NCBI RefSeq assembly: GCF_000215085.1
Contig: NC_015589.1
Span: forward strand, 1,736,001 to 1,800,000
DNA length: 64,000 nt
Direction of reading: 5' to 3'
From: Desulforamulus ruminis DSM 2154
GTDB taxonomy: Bacteria > Bacillota > Desulfotomaculia > Desulfotomaculales > Desulfotomaculaceae
Part shown: one piece after another, positions 1 to 7,914 of the stretch
How the letters are laid out: the number at the start of each line of letters is the position of its first letter
Numbering within the stretch: the first letter of the stretch is position 1
Translations under genes and position numbers: made by a program
The notes under the pieces: generated by a model
What the model saw: the letters and a program-made list of their open reading frames with translations, nothing else
Database searches by the model: none
Told to the model about the DNA's origin: nothing

Positions 1-722
1 ACGACGGCACCATGGCCAGGGTGCCGGAATTGGTGGAATTTTGTAAAACCCATAATCTAAAGCTGATTACCATTGCCGATTTAATTAAATACCGCAGCCG
101 CCACGAGAAATTTATTAAACGCGTTGATTCTGCCAAAATGCCCACCAAGTTTGGGGATTTTACAGCGGTGGCCTATGAAAGCCTGCTGGACGGCAAGGGG
201 CATATCGCCATGGTGAAAGGGGATCTTTCCAGTGTGGAAGCCCCTTTGGTCCGGGTTCATTCGGAATGCTTAACCGGGGATGTTTTTGGTTCCTGCCGCT
301 GCGACTGCGGGGATCAGTTGGCCAAAGCCATGCAGGCCATTGAAAAAGAGGGGACCGGTGTTTTGCTTTATATGCGTCAGGAGGGCAGGGGAATCGGCCT
401 GTTAAATAAAATCAGAGCCTATAAGCTGCAGGATTTAGGCGCTGACACGGTGGAAGCCAACCTGGCCCTGGGTTTTCCCGCCGATCTCAGGGACTATGGA
501 ATTGGCGCACAAATTTTAGTTGATTTAGGGCTCAGCAAAATTCGCCTGTTAACCAATAATCCTCGGAAGATAGCAGGATTGGAAGGTCACGGTCTGGAAG
601 TGGTGGACCGGGTGCCCATTGAAATCGCGGCGGGACAGGCCAACGCAAAATATTTAAGCACCAAGAAATGCAAACTAGGCCATTTGCTCACGGTAACAGA
701 TCAAAATAAAAAGACCAGTTAA
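1..722 (+). CDS. ribBA: RibBA, 3' part (GTP cyclohydrolase II domain)
   Basis: This is the C-terminal part of the bifunctional riboflavin enzyme; the gene enters from outside the window and is already open at base 3. The first visible ~35 residues look like the end of the DHBP synthase domain. The rest is GTP cyclohydrolase II, which opens GTP to the pyrimidine precursor of riboflavin. Visible marks are the zinc-binding run [15 protein letters not shown], the catalytic-loop motif [10 protein letters not shown], and LTNNPRKI near the C-terminus. ribH follows after a 37-bp gap with its own ribosome site, so the two are probably co-transcribed. The family assignment is firm; the N-terminal half cannot be judged. 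Confidence 0.95.
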   Translation, partial: DGTMARVPELVEFCKTHNLKLITIADLIKYRSRHEKFIKRVDSAKMPTKFGDFTAVAYESLLDGKGHIAMVKGDLSSVEAPLVRVHSECLTGDVFGSCRCDCGDQLAKAMQAIEKEGTGVLLYMRQEGRGIGLLNKIRAYKLQDLGADTVEANLALGFPADLRDYGIGAQILVDLGLSKIRLLTNNPRKIAGLEGHGLEVVDRVPIEIAAGQANAKYLSTKKCKLGHLLTVTDQNKKTS

Positions 723-759
723 TAGGAGCATCTAAAACAGAAACAGGGGGATCGAGGAT

Positions 760-1227
760 ATGACAAAAGTATTTGAAGGACATTTAGTAGGGAACGGATT
801 AAAATTTGGCATTGTGGTGGGGCGTTTCAATGAGTTTATCACCCATAAGCTGCTGGGCGGGGCTCTTGACGCCTTGAAGCGGCATGGCGTTGAAGAGGAC
901 GATATTGAAATCGCCTGGGTTCCGGGGGCCTTTGAGGTACCTCTGGTGGCCAAAAAGATGGCCGGCTTAAAGCGCTATGACGCGGTCATCTGCCTGGGAG
1001 CCATTATTCGCGGGGCAACACCGCACTTTGATTATGTTGCCGCCGAAGTTTCCAAAGGAGTGGCCAAGGTGGGTCTGGATTCCGATCTGCCGGTGGTCTT
1101 TGGCGTAATTACCGCGGATACCATTGAACAGGCCATTGAGCGGGCCGGCACCAAAGCCGGTAATAAAGGCTGGGATGCTGCCAATACCGCTCTGGAGATG
1201 GCCAATTTGTTAAAAGAATTAGCCTAA
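760..1227 (+). CDS. ribH: 6,7-dimethyl-8-ribityllumazine synthase
   Basis: RibH condenses 5-amino-6-ribitylaminouracil with 3,4-dihydroxy-2-butanone 4-phosphate, the penultimate step of riboflavin synthesis; the enzyme usually forms a 60-subunit cytoplasmic shell. The 155-residue length is normal. Family motifs are GRFNEFIT near residue 21, WVPGAFEVP near 52, and [14 protein letters not shown] near 81, which carries the conserved catalytic histidine. The ATG start has a purine-rich GGGGGATCGAGG ahead of it. It is the last gene of the rib cluster and is followed by a hairpin-rich spacer and a terminator. Confidence 0.96.
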   Translation: MTKVFEGHLVGNGLKFGIVVGRFNEFITHKLLGGALDALKRHGVEEDDIEIAWVPGAFEVPLVAKKMAGLKRYDAVICLGAIIRGATPHFDYVAAEVSKGVAKVGLDSDLPVVFGVITADTIEQAIERAGTKAGNKGWDAANTALEMANLLKELA

Positions 1228-1244
1228 GGGGTGTTTCTTTGGGG

Positions 1245-1338
1245 GCCTGTTGCTAGTCTTATGCCGTATTCCTTGAGAGTCCTGTACAGGACCCTTAAGC
1301 ATACCCCATAGTCTAACAACAGGACCTCAGAGGAATAC
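1245..1338. repeat. Overlapping imperfect inverted repeats after ribH
   Basis: Four pairings can be seen by eye. GTATTCCTTGAGAGTCCTGT at 1266-1285 is nearly complementary to 1319-1338. CCTGTTG at 1246-1252 pairs with 1317-1323. TTATGC at 1259-1264 faces GCATA at 1299. GTCCTGTACAGGAC at 1279-1292 is self-complementary. Some of these exclude each other, as in a structured or switching RNA. No reading frame explains the conservation of the arms. It could be the remnant of a small mobile element or an untranslated RNA; I cannot assign a family. Confidence 0.4.
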
Positions 1339-1350
1339 GTTTTAGCTCTA

Positions 1351-1389
1351 ACGACAAAAAAACGGCCCTTGGCCGTTTTTGTCGTTTTT
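1351..1389. terminator. Bidirectional intrinsic terminator between ribH and rpmB
   Basis: A G/C core GGCC-CTT-GGCC at 1364-1374 is flanked by A-rich and T-rich arms (ACGACAAAAA...TTTTTGTCGT). It gives a hairpin with a U tract on either strand. It lies between the convergent genes ribH and rpmB and can serve both. Confidence 0.85.
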
Positions 1390-1404
1390 ATTTACGGGGT
1401 GTAA

Positions 1405-1593
1405 CTAAATAGCACGCTGTACTTTTCCACTCCGGAGACAACGGGTGCAAACCATAATCCGTTTGGGGGAACCATCAATGATGGCCTTTACCCTTTGCAG
1501 GTTGGGAGACCAAGTCCGCTTTGTCCGAATATGGGAGTGGCTTAATTTAATGCCAACGGCAACACCTTTGCCGCAAACCTCGCATTTGGCCAT
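1405..1593 (-). CDS. rpmB: 50S ribosomal protein L28
   Basis: This 62-residue protein of the large ribosomal subunit has the L28 signature: CEVCGKG at the N-terminus and CTRCLRSGK at the C-terminus, a C-x2-C pair at each end that can hold zinc. The central segment TKRTWSPNLQRVKA is typical. It is transcribed alone on the minus strand, with an AGGAGGT ribosome site just before the ATG and a promoter at 1658-1686. Presence of all four cysteines indicates the zinc-containing form rather than the Cys-less paralogue. Confidence 0.96.
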   Translation of the reverse strand: MAKCEVCGKGVAVGIKLSHSHIRTKRTWSPNLQRVKAIIDGSPKRIMVCTRCLRSGKVQRAI

Positions 1594-1657
1594 TGTTACA
1601 CCTCCTTTAGGGACACACCTTCTATGTCCATAAATCCTCTCACAAGCTCACTGAATT

Positions 1658-1686
1658 AGTATACCACAAATAAAGGTAAAATCAAA
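1658..1686 (-). promoter_or_regulatory. Putative promoter of rpmB
   Basis: On the minus strand TTTGAT (1681-1686) and TATACT (1658-1663) are separated by 17 bp, close to the SigA-type consensus. The predicted start lies about 55 bp before the rpmB start codon. Confidence 0.5.
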
Positions 1687-1721
1687 CGGTATTTTACTTA
1701 TGTTACTTTATGGAGAAATAC

Positions 1722-1750
1722 TTCTCAGGAAAATAATGCCATGTTATAAT
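1722..1750 (+). promoter_or_regulatory. Putative promoter of recG
   Basis: TTCTCA (1722-1727), a 17-bp spacer and a perfect TATAAT (1745-1750) lie about 80 bp before the recG start. The -35 box matches 4 of 6 consensus positions. Confidence 0.5.
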
Positions 1751-1837
1751 GAGAACATATGTTTTTGTGCCTTTTAATCATTGATTAAAAAACTTTGGTT
1801 ATAGGCGGACCTTCATGACCTGGATGAGGTGATGATT

Positions 1838-3892
1838 TTGCTGTTACAAAAACCGGTGCAGTTTCTCAAAGGAGTGGGACCCCAGCGGGCCAGACAGTTG
1901 GAGCGGATCGGTATTTTAAGCGTTGGGGATTTACTTTATCATTTTCCCCGGGAATACCAGGACCGGAGCAGCATTCGACCGGCCCACTCCTTTGCTCACG
2001 GGGATTTGGCCACCGTCCGGGGAACCGTCATTACCGGCCAGGAGACAAAACCCAGACGGGGGCTGACCCTCACAAAACTGGCTTTGGAAGAAGAGGCGGG
2101 AATTTTTTACGCCGTTTGGTTTAACCAACCCTATATCAAAAAGCAGTACCCTCCGGGGAAAAGATTGCTGCTTACCGGTAAAATGGACCGCAGTTTTGGG
2201 GTACCCCAGATCCAGGTGGCGGATCATGAAGTGCTGGAGGGTGATGAAAGCCTGCATAGCGGAAGAATTGTCCCCATTTATCCGGCTACCGAGAATATTA
2301 GCCAGCGTTTTTTTCGGAGCATGATTAAAGGATTTTTGGACGGAGTCGGAGCGAATCTGCCGGAGTTTTTACCGGATGAAATTCTGGACCGGTATCATCT
2401 GCCTTGTGTTGCCGAAGCGCTGGCGGAAATCCATTTCCCCACCAGCATGGAAGCCTGCCAGCGGGCCAGAAAGCGTTTTGTCCTGGAAGAGTTGTTTCTT
2501 TTTCAATTGGGGCTTTGCCTGCAGAAGGACCGCACCAACCGGCAGGAAAAAAGCCACCGCTATAAAAGTCGTAAGGTTGTAAAATCTTTTGCTGACATCC
2601 TGCCTTTCCAATTAACAGAGGCCCAAAAACGGGTCTGGCAGGAAATTGAGAGGGACATGGAGGCTTCCCGGCCCATGAACCGGCTGCTTCAGGGAGATGT
2701 GGGGTCCGGCAAAACCGCTGTGGCGGCTTTGGCCCTGTACAAAGCGGCAGCATCCGGACTGCAGAGTGTCCTTATGGTCCCCACGGAACTGCTGGCAGAG
2801 CAGCACGCCGCCAGCGTCGGCAAACTGTTGGAGCCCTTGGGCATCCGGGTGGCGCTGCTGACCGGAGGCAGCCGCCGGGGCCGCAAACAAGTGCTGGAGC
2901 AGATTGCCGGAGGAGAAATTGACGTGGTGGTGGGCACCCATGCCCTGATCCAGGGGCCGGTGCAGTTTAAGCAACTGGCTCTGGTGGTTGTGGACGAGCA
3001 GCACCGTTTCGGGGTACGCCAGCGGGCGGCCCTGCAGGATAAAGGACACAGGCCGGATATTTTGGTGATGACCGCCACGCCCATCCCGCGAACCCTGGCC
3101 TTAACCCTTTACGGTGAGCTGGAGGCATCTGTCATTGACGAGCTGCCTCCGGGCAGACAGCCTGTTAAAACCTATCATTTGAGCTTGTCCCAGGCGGGGA
3201 AAGCGGTGGGGTTAATCCGGCAGCAGGCTGTGGAGGGCCGGCAGTCCTATGTAGTATGTCCGCTGGTGGAAGAATCGGAAAAGATTGATACTCAGGCGGC
3301 CATTGAACTGCATGAACGGTTGAAGCGGGCCTTAAGCACCTGTTCAGTGGGCCTGCTGCACGGTAAAATGAAGCCCGCTGAGAAAGAAGCCGTAATGGGA
3401 GAGTTTCGCAGCGGTTCGCTGGATATTCTGGTATCCACCACGGTGATTGAAGTGGGGGTGGATGTCCCCAATGCCACCGTGATGGTCATCTGGGATGCCC
3501 AGCGGTTTGGTTTGTCCCAACTGCATCAGCTCCGGGGCCGGGTGGGCAGGGGGAAGCATTTATCTTACTGTATTCTGGTGGCGGATCCGTCCACCAGGGA
3601 AGCCAGGGAACGGATGGCAGCCATGTGCCGGACGCAAAACGGTTTTATTCTGGCTGAAGAGGATCTTAAACTGAGGGGACCGGGAGAGTTTTTTGGCACC
3701 CGGCAGTCGGGCCTGCCGGATTTTAAGATTGCCAGTTTAATCAAGGATCAGCGGGAGATTGAGCAGGCCCGGGCAGAAGCCCGGCAACTGTTAAAAGACG
3801 ATCCGGATTTGCGTCTGCCTCAGCATCGGGAACTGTTAAACCAGTTTGCTTTACGGTTTCCCGAATTTGTAAAATACAGTGAAATTAGTTAA
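1838..3892 (+). CDS. recG: ATP-dependent DNA helicase RecG
   Basis: RecG regresses stalled replication forks and processes Holliday junctions. The protein has the N-terminal wedge (OB-fold) domain with FLKGVGPQRARQLERIG, then the superfamily 2 helicase core. Walker A GDVGSGKT is near residue 286, the motif II box is DEQH, and MTATPIPRTLALTLYGELE follows. The C-terminal domain has GVDVPNATVMVIWDAQRFG and QLRGRVGRG. The open frame begins at GTG 1829, with an ATG at 1832. I prefer TTG 1838 because GAGGTG at 1826-1831 then sits 6 bp upstream. About 684 residues is the usual RecG length. Confidence 0.95.
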   Translation: MLLQKPVQFLKGVGPQRARQLERIGILSVGDLLYHFPREYQDRSSIRPAHSFAHGDLATVRGTVITGQETKPRRGLTLTKLALEEEAGIFYAVWFNQPYIKKQYPPGKRLLLTGKMDRSFGVPQIQVADHEVLEGDESLHSGRIVPIYPATENISQRFFRSMIKGFLDGVGANLPEFLPDEILDRYHLPCVAEALAEIHFPTSMEACQRARKRFVLEELFLFQLGLCLQKDRTNRQEKSHRYKSRKVVKSFADILPFQLTEAQKRVWQEIERDMEASRPMNRLLQGDVGSGKTAVAALALYKAAASGLQSVLMVPTELLAEQHAASVGKLLEPLGIRVALLTGGSRRGRKQVLEQIAGGEIDVVVGTHALIQGPVQFKQLALVVVDEQHRFGVRQRAALQDKGHRPDILVMTATPIPRTLALTLYGELEASVIDELPPGRQPVKTYHLSLSQAGKAVGLIRQQAVEGRQSYVVCPLVEESEKIDTQAAIELHERLKRALSTCSVGLLHGKMKPAEKEAVMGEFRSGSLDILVSTTVIEVGVDVPNATVMVIWDAQRFGLSQLHQLRGRVGRGKHLSYCILVADPSTREARERMAAMCRTQNGFILAEEDLKLRGPGEFFGTRQSGLPDFKIASLIKDQREIEQARAEARQLLKDDPDLRLPQHRELLNQFALRFPEFVKYSEIS

Positions 3893-3963
3893 GTGTGGGG
3901 ATCCTATATCTCCTATGGACCCTGTAAAAAGACTTTTTGGCAGTGGAGAGTTCTGCAAATTTA

Positions 3964-3992
3964 TTGACATGTACACAATTATCCTATACTAT
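3964..3992 (+). promoter_or_regulatory. Strong promoter ahead of the FmdE/ABC operon
   Basis: A perfect TTGACA (3964-3969) is followed after 17 bp by TACTAT (3987-3992), inside CCTATACTATAAAAT. The expected transcription start is near 3999, ten bases before the palindrome at 4009. It lies about 270 bp upstream of the FmdE-like gene. Confidence 0.65.
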
Positions 3993-4008
3993 AAAATGGA
4001 AATGAAAA

Positions 4009-4031
4009 TATATGTATACGGAATACATATA
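4009..4031. promoter_or_regulatory. Perfect 9-bp palindrome, probable operator
   Basis: TATATGTAT, a 5-bp centre and ATACATATA form a perfect inverted repeat just downstream of the predicted transcription start. That is a typical position for a repressor. The arms recall the TATAT/ATATA half-sites of molybdate-responsive ModE sites, but spacing and centre differ, so no regulator is assigned. Confidence 0.55.
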
Positions 4032-4116
4032 GGGCAGAGGTGGAATTCTGCTTAATCATTGATGTAGCCCTTGTTTATTGTCAATTTTAGCATGAAGCTA
4101 TTATTTTAGAAGCTTG

Positions 4117-4141
4117 AAAGCTCTCTTTGAGGGCTTTTTTT
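4117..4141 (+). terminator. Leader terminator before the FmdE-like gene
   Basis: AAAGCTCTC (4117-4125), loop TTT and GAGGGCTTT (4129-4137) form a 9-bp stem with one U-G pair, followed by T to 4141. It lies between the 3964 promoter and the first gene at 4265. It may end a short leader RNA or work as an attenuator; an AAGCT/AGCTT pairing just upstream (4095-4115) could compete with it. No known riboswitch consensus was recognised in 4000-4116. Confidence 0.6.
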
Positions 4142-4264
4142 ATGTGCAAAAAGGATTAGGGGCTATTACTGAACATTTATACTTCAGTGTAAAGGCGGGT
4201 TATGACAGAAAGAAGTTGACACCGCCTTGTACTGGCATATTTAAAATAAAGGAGGAAATGAATT

Positions 4265-4792
4265 GTGAACAAGCAATTATGGGACAAGGCGGTTGCTTTC
4301 CATGGGCATGAATGCCCCGGTCTTGCCATCGGCTTCAAGGCCTGCCAGGCTGTTTATGAAAAAATGGCAGTGGGGACTTCTGAAGATGAGGAAATTGTAT
4401 GTGTTACCGAGAACGATGCCTGCGGAGTAGATGCGGTGCAAGCCCTTTTAAGCTGCACCCTGGGCAAAGGCAATCTACTTTATCGGGGGACCGGTAAACA
4501 AGCTTTTTCTTTTTTTAACCGGAGAAACGGGAGAAAATTGCGCCTTTGTCTCAAACTGCAAAAACAGGAGGGCATGGACCGGGCGCAGTGGCAGGAATAT
4601 CTGTTAAAAGCGCCCGTTGACGAAATATTTTCCTTTTCCGAACCTGAATTTGATCTGCCTGAGAAAGCACGGCTGTTCCGAACAATCCCCTGCGAACTCT
4701 GCGGCGAGGGGGCTCCCGAACATAAGATGCATTTGCAGGACGGCAAAAAGGTATGCGCCGATTGCTTTAAGAGCTATGACCGGGGCTGGTAA
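4265..4792 (+). CDS. FmdE-family protein with C-terminal zinc ribbon
   Basis: This 175-residue protein opens with the FmdE signature AVAFHGHECPGLAIGF and continues with ENDACGVDAVQALLSCTLGKG, the conserved Cys/His region of the family. The C-terminus adds a two-pair cysteine knuckle (CELCGEG...CADCF), typical of the longer bacterial forms. FmdE is named for a gene co-transcribed with molybdenum formylmethanofuran dehydrogenase in methanogens; its biochemical role is not settled. The GTG start is supported by AGGAGG nine bases upstream. It is the first gene of an operon with a FecBCD-like importer, which suggests a metal or oxyanion function (inference). Confidence 0.85.
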   Translation: MNKQLWDKAVAFHGHECPGLAIGFKACQAVYEKMAVGTSEDEEIVCVTENDACGVDAVQALLSCTLGKGNLLYRGTGKQAFSFFNRRNGRKLRLCLKLQKQEGMDRAQWQEYLLKAPVDEIFSFSEPEFDLPEKARLFRTIPCELCGEGAPEHKMHLQDGKKVCADCFKSYDRGW

Positions 4793-4812
4793 TTCAAAAG
4801 AAAGGGGAAATT

Positions 4813-5913
4813 ATGATCAAAGAAAAGTTCATGGGAATCCTTTTGGCATTTGTATTGATTTTAAACGGGTGTACATCCGTGGATCCCGCATCCTCTAAAG
4901 CGTCTCCGGCGTCCTCCGGGTCCCGCATGGTTACGGATGCGTTTGATCGTCAGGTGGAGCTCCCTGAGAAGATAGAAACTATCGCCGCCATCGGCGGAGC
5001 GGCCCGTATCCTAACTTACGCCGGCTGCGCGGATAAACTGGTGGGCGTGACGGATATGGATAAGCAGAATCAATCGGCTATGCCTTATTCCGTTATCAAT
5101 GCGCAGCATTTTGCAACCCTTGCGTCCGTTGGGAGCGGCGGAAATAACGATACCTGTTATATTGAAGAGTTGGTAACCCTCGGGCCCGACGTAATCTTTG
5201 CCTTGACGGATGAAGACACGATCAATAATGTAGCGCAGAAAACCGGAATTCCTGTCATCGGCATCTATCCTGACGGTATGTTTGACCAAAGCTTTTATTC
5301 GGCGCTGGAACTGATTGGACAGGTGATGGGCACCCGGGAGCATTGCGCCAAGGTAATCAATTATGTGCAGAACTGTCAGAAGGATCTGGATCATCGCACC
5401 AAAGACATCCCGGACAAAGATAAGCCCTCTGTTTATACCGGGGCTGTGAGCTTTCGAGGCGCCCATGGCTTTGAGGGTACCTATGCTCATTATCCGCCCT
5501 TCACCGCCATCCATGCCAAAAACGTTGTGGATGAAACAGGCGGTTCGGGGCCCTTGCTCATTGACCTTGAAAAAGTAACGGTATGGAATCCGGATATTAT
5601 CTTTCTAAATCCCACCAATATGAATCTGGTCAATAAGGATTACGCCAAGAACAAAAAATTTTATGATTCCCTTCAGGCAGTACAGAAAGACAAGGTATAT
5701 GCCCAGATATCTTATAACTACAACTGGACCAACCTGGAGATCGCCATCGCAGATGCCTATTACGCAGGCAAAATCATTTATCCGGAGCGGTTTGCGGATA
5801 TTGATCCAATAAAAAAAGCCGACGAAATTTTTACCATCATGCTGGGTGAGCCTTTTTACCACAAACTGGCGGCGGACGGCTATCGATTCGATAAAATTAC
5901 CATAGGAGAATAG
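4813..5913 (+). CDS. ABC transporter substrate-binding lipoprotein (FecB/BtuF-like)
   Basis: This is an extracellular solute receptor anchored as a lipoprotein. A lysine-bearing N-terminus and hydrophobic core end in the lipobox ILNGC at about residues 16-20, followed by a Ser/Ala/Pro linker. The mature part begins VTDAFDRQVELPEKI, the usual start of the periplasmic-binding-protein class III fold that binds siderophores, haem, B12 or, in MolA-type proteins, molybdate and tungstate. A conspicuous SFRGAHGFEGTY segment near residue 218 may contribute to the ligand site. It lies 20 bp after the FmdE-like gene and 5 bp before the permease. Substrate is unknown. Confidence 0.88.
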   Translation: MIKEKFMGILLAFVLILNGCTSVDPASSKASPASSGSRMVTDAFDRQVELPEKIETIAAIGGAARILTYAGCADKLVGVTDMDKQNQSAMPYSVINAQHFATLASVGSGGNNDTCYIEELVTLGPDVIFALTDEDTINNVAQKTGIPVIGIYPDGMFDQSFYSALELIGQVMGTREHCAKVINYVQNCQKDLDHRTKDIPDKDKPSVYTGAVSFRGAHGFEGTYAHYPPFTAIHAKNVVDETGGSGPLLIDLEKVTVWNPDIIFLNPTNMNLVNKDYAKNKKFYDSLQAVQKDKVYAQISYNYNWTNLEIAIADAYYAGKIIYPERFADIDPIKKADEIFTIMLGEPFYHKLAADGYRFDKITIGE

Positions 5914-5918
5914 ACTCC

Positions 5919-6971
5919 ATGAAAAGCCGGAGGACGTATAAAGAATACATACGTTTTAAGACGTACTTCATCCTGCTTCTCGGTGCAGCAACCGCGCTGA
6001 CTGCCCTACTGGCAGTCAGCGCCGGTTCGGCGGGTCTTTCTTTGACGGAGGTCGTCGCAACGCTTTTGGGTTATGGCAGTGAGCAGCAGTCCATTGTTGT
6101 GTTCAACATCCGCATGCCGAGAGTTGTAACGGCCATTGTAGCCGGGATCGGACTGGCCACCGTAGGCTGTGTTATGCAGAGTATATTGCGCAATCCGCTG
6201 GCCTCCGCATCCACATTGGGTATTGCCCAGGGAGCTGCCTTTGGTGCATCCTTTGCAATTATCGTGCTGGGAGCCGGAATGCAGAATCAAACGCTGGACG
6301 GCGTTACCATTTCCAACCCCTATCTGGTTTCCGCCTGCGCTTTTGTCAGCGCCATGATGTCAACCTTCATTGTGTTGGGATTGTCTCACTTCAATAAAGT
6401 TTCGCCGGAGAGCATGGTGCTGTCGGGAGTGGCTCTTAGTACCCTGTTTTCCGGCGCTACCACGCTGCTGCAGTATTTTGCGGCGGATGTAAAGGTAGCG
6501 GCCGTAATATTCTGGACCTTTGGGGATCTTGGGCGCACCAGTTGGAACGAGGTAATCATTATGAGCGTTGTGGTAGCGGCGGCACTGCTCTATTTTGCAT
6601 TCAACCGTTGGAACTACAATGCCCTGCAAAATGGAGAAGAAACAGCCAAGGGGCTGGGCGTCTATGTAGAACGTATGCGCCTTATGGGCATGTTTATTTG
6701 CTCCCTGACCGCCTCGACCATTGTGTCCTTTGTGGGTATTATCAATTTTATCGGACTCATTGCGCCTCATCTTGTGCGGCGTTGTATCGGCAGTGATTAT
6801 CGGTATCTTCTGCCTTCGTCAGCTTTGATGGGCGCTTTGTTGCTGTTGTTTAGCGATACGGCGGCCCGTCTGGCAGTGGCGCCGGTTATCCTGCCTATCG
6901 GAGCCATAACCTCCTTTCTAGGAGCCCCCCTGTTTTTATACTTGCTTTTTAAGGGGGTTGGCACAAGATGA
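5919..6971 (+). CDS. FecCD-family ABC transporter permease
   Basis: This 350-residue polytopic inner-membrane permease of the BtuC/FecCD type imports iron-siderophore, B12 and related ligands. Family marks include RMPRVVTAIVAGIGLATVG, GCVMQSILRNPLASASTLGI near residue 85, and the late segment FVGIINFIGLIAPHLVRR, which contacts the ATPase. About nine or ten hydrophobic segments are visible. The gene begins 5 bp after the binding-protein gene and ends overlapping the ATPase gene by 4 bp, so the three are translationally coupled. The single permease would work as a homodimer. Confidence 0.92.
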   Translation: MKSRRTYKEYIRFKTYFILLLGAATALTALLAVSAGSAGLSLTEVVATLLGYGSEQQSIVVFNIRMPRVVTAIVAGIGLATVGCVMQSILRNPLASASTLGIAQGAAFGASFAIIVLGAGMQNQTLDGVTISNPYLVSACAFVSAMMSTFIVLGLSHFNKVSPESMVLSGVALSTLFSGATTLLQYFAADVKVAAVIFWTFGDLGRTSWNEVIIMSVVVAAALLYFAFNRWNYNALQNGEETAKGLGVYVERMRLMGMFICSLTASTIVSFVGIINFIGLIAPHLVRRCIGSDYRYLLPSSALMGALLLLFSDTAARLAVAPVILPIGAITSFLGAPLFLYLLFKGVGTR

Positions 6972-7729
6972 TTGAAGTGAGAGATTTGAATTTTTCTTAT
7001 AATGGCGGCCGTACCATTCTTAATCAGGTTGCATTTGATGCTAGGGAGAGTCAATGCATTGCCATTCTGGGCAATAACGGAGCGGGAAAAAGTACTCTGA
7101 TCAAATGTCTGAACCATATTCTGGTTCCTCAACGGGGAACCGTTTATGTCAACGGTGAGGATATCCGTAAATTGAAGCGAAATGAGATTGCCAAATGCAT
7201 GGCCTATGTAGCTCAGCGCAATGCGGGTGGGATGTTTACGGTGTTCGATTCTGTCTTGCTGGGACGTAAGCCTTATATTAAACTGGAGCCGAAGCAGGAA
7301 GATATAGATATCACCCAGTCGGTTATTAAGCGTATGGGGCTGGAAAGCTTTGCTCTGCGCTACGTGGATGAACTCTCCGGAGGTGAGATGCAAAAGGTGA
7401 TGCTGGCCCGGGCGCTGGCTCAACGACCACGGGTACTGCTTTTAGACGAGCCTACCAGCAATCTGGACCTTCGCAACCAGTATGAGGTTCTGGCCACGGT
7501 ACGGGAGATTGCTAAAGAGGAACGCATCAGCGTAATCATCGTTATCCACGATCTGAATCTGGCCCTTCGCTACTGTGAGCGATTTCTATTTATGAAAGAC
7601 AGGCAAGTTTTCGCTTACGGAGGAAGAGAGGTTATGACTCCCGAAAATATCGGTTATGTATATGGAATTCCTGTGACCGTGGAATCCATTCGCGGTGTGT
7701 CAATGGTGGTTCCTTTGCCCGAGATTTAA
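6968..7729 (+). CDS. ABC transporter ATP-binding protein (FecE/BtuD-like)
   Basis: This is the cytoplasmic ATPase of the importer encoded just upstream. Walker A is GNNGAGKST near residue 35, the Q-loop is AYVAQ, the signature is LSGGEMQKV near 138, Walker B is LLLDEPTSNLD, and the switch histidine lies in VIVIHDLNLALRY. Its start codon overlaps the permease stop (ATGA). At 253 residues the size is normal for FecE-type ATPases. Confidence 0.94.
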   Translation: MIEVRDLNFSYNGGRTILNQVAFDARESQCIAILGNNGAGKSTLIKCLNHILVPQRGTVYVNGEDIRKLKRNEIAKCMAYVAQRNAGGMFTVFDSVLLGRKPYIKLEPKQEDIDITQSVIKRMGLESFALRYVDELSGGEMQKVMLARALAQRPRVLLLDEPTSNLDLRNQYEVLATVREIAKEERISVIIVIHDLNLALRYCERFLFMKDRQVFAYGGREVMTPENIGYVYGIPVTVESIRGVSMVVPLPEI

Positions 7730-7743
7730 AATAGATTCATAAA

Positions 7744-7865
7744 AAGGTTTTTACGAGTTCCCCAAAACAAGCACATTGGATGAAATCGTTCTAAACGAGA
7801 AAGAAAGGACTTTTTTCATTTCCTACAATGCTGAGGATTTAGATATGAGCCGATTTACCGCTTAG
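7744..7865 (+). pseudogene. Possible gene fragment without a start
   Basis: One frame stays open for about 40 codons and reads like protein (for example STLDEIVLNEKERTFF followed by ISYNAEDLDM), ending at TAG 7863-7865. It has no start codon after the preceding stop and no ribosome site. It could be the tail of a gene cut by a deletion, or chance. No other feature was seen between 7730 and 7914. Confidence 0.25.
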
Positions 7866-7914
7866 AGGATTAGCCATAGGCGTGTAGCTATATTTTTGTA
7901 AGGGAGACTAGGAA

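Noticed and set aside
4000-4116. Riboswitch (Moco, fluoride, cobalamin or similar) before the FmdE-like gene
   Set aside because: The leader with a terminator is suggestive, but none of the conserved cores of these classes could be matched by eye; it is kept only as a possible attenuator.
4216-4243. Second promoter TTGACA-N16-TATTTA just before the FmdE-like gene
   Set aside because: The start point would fall on the ribosome site itself, so a functional mRNA leader is unlikely.
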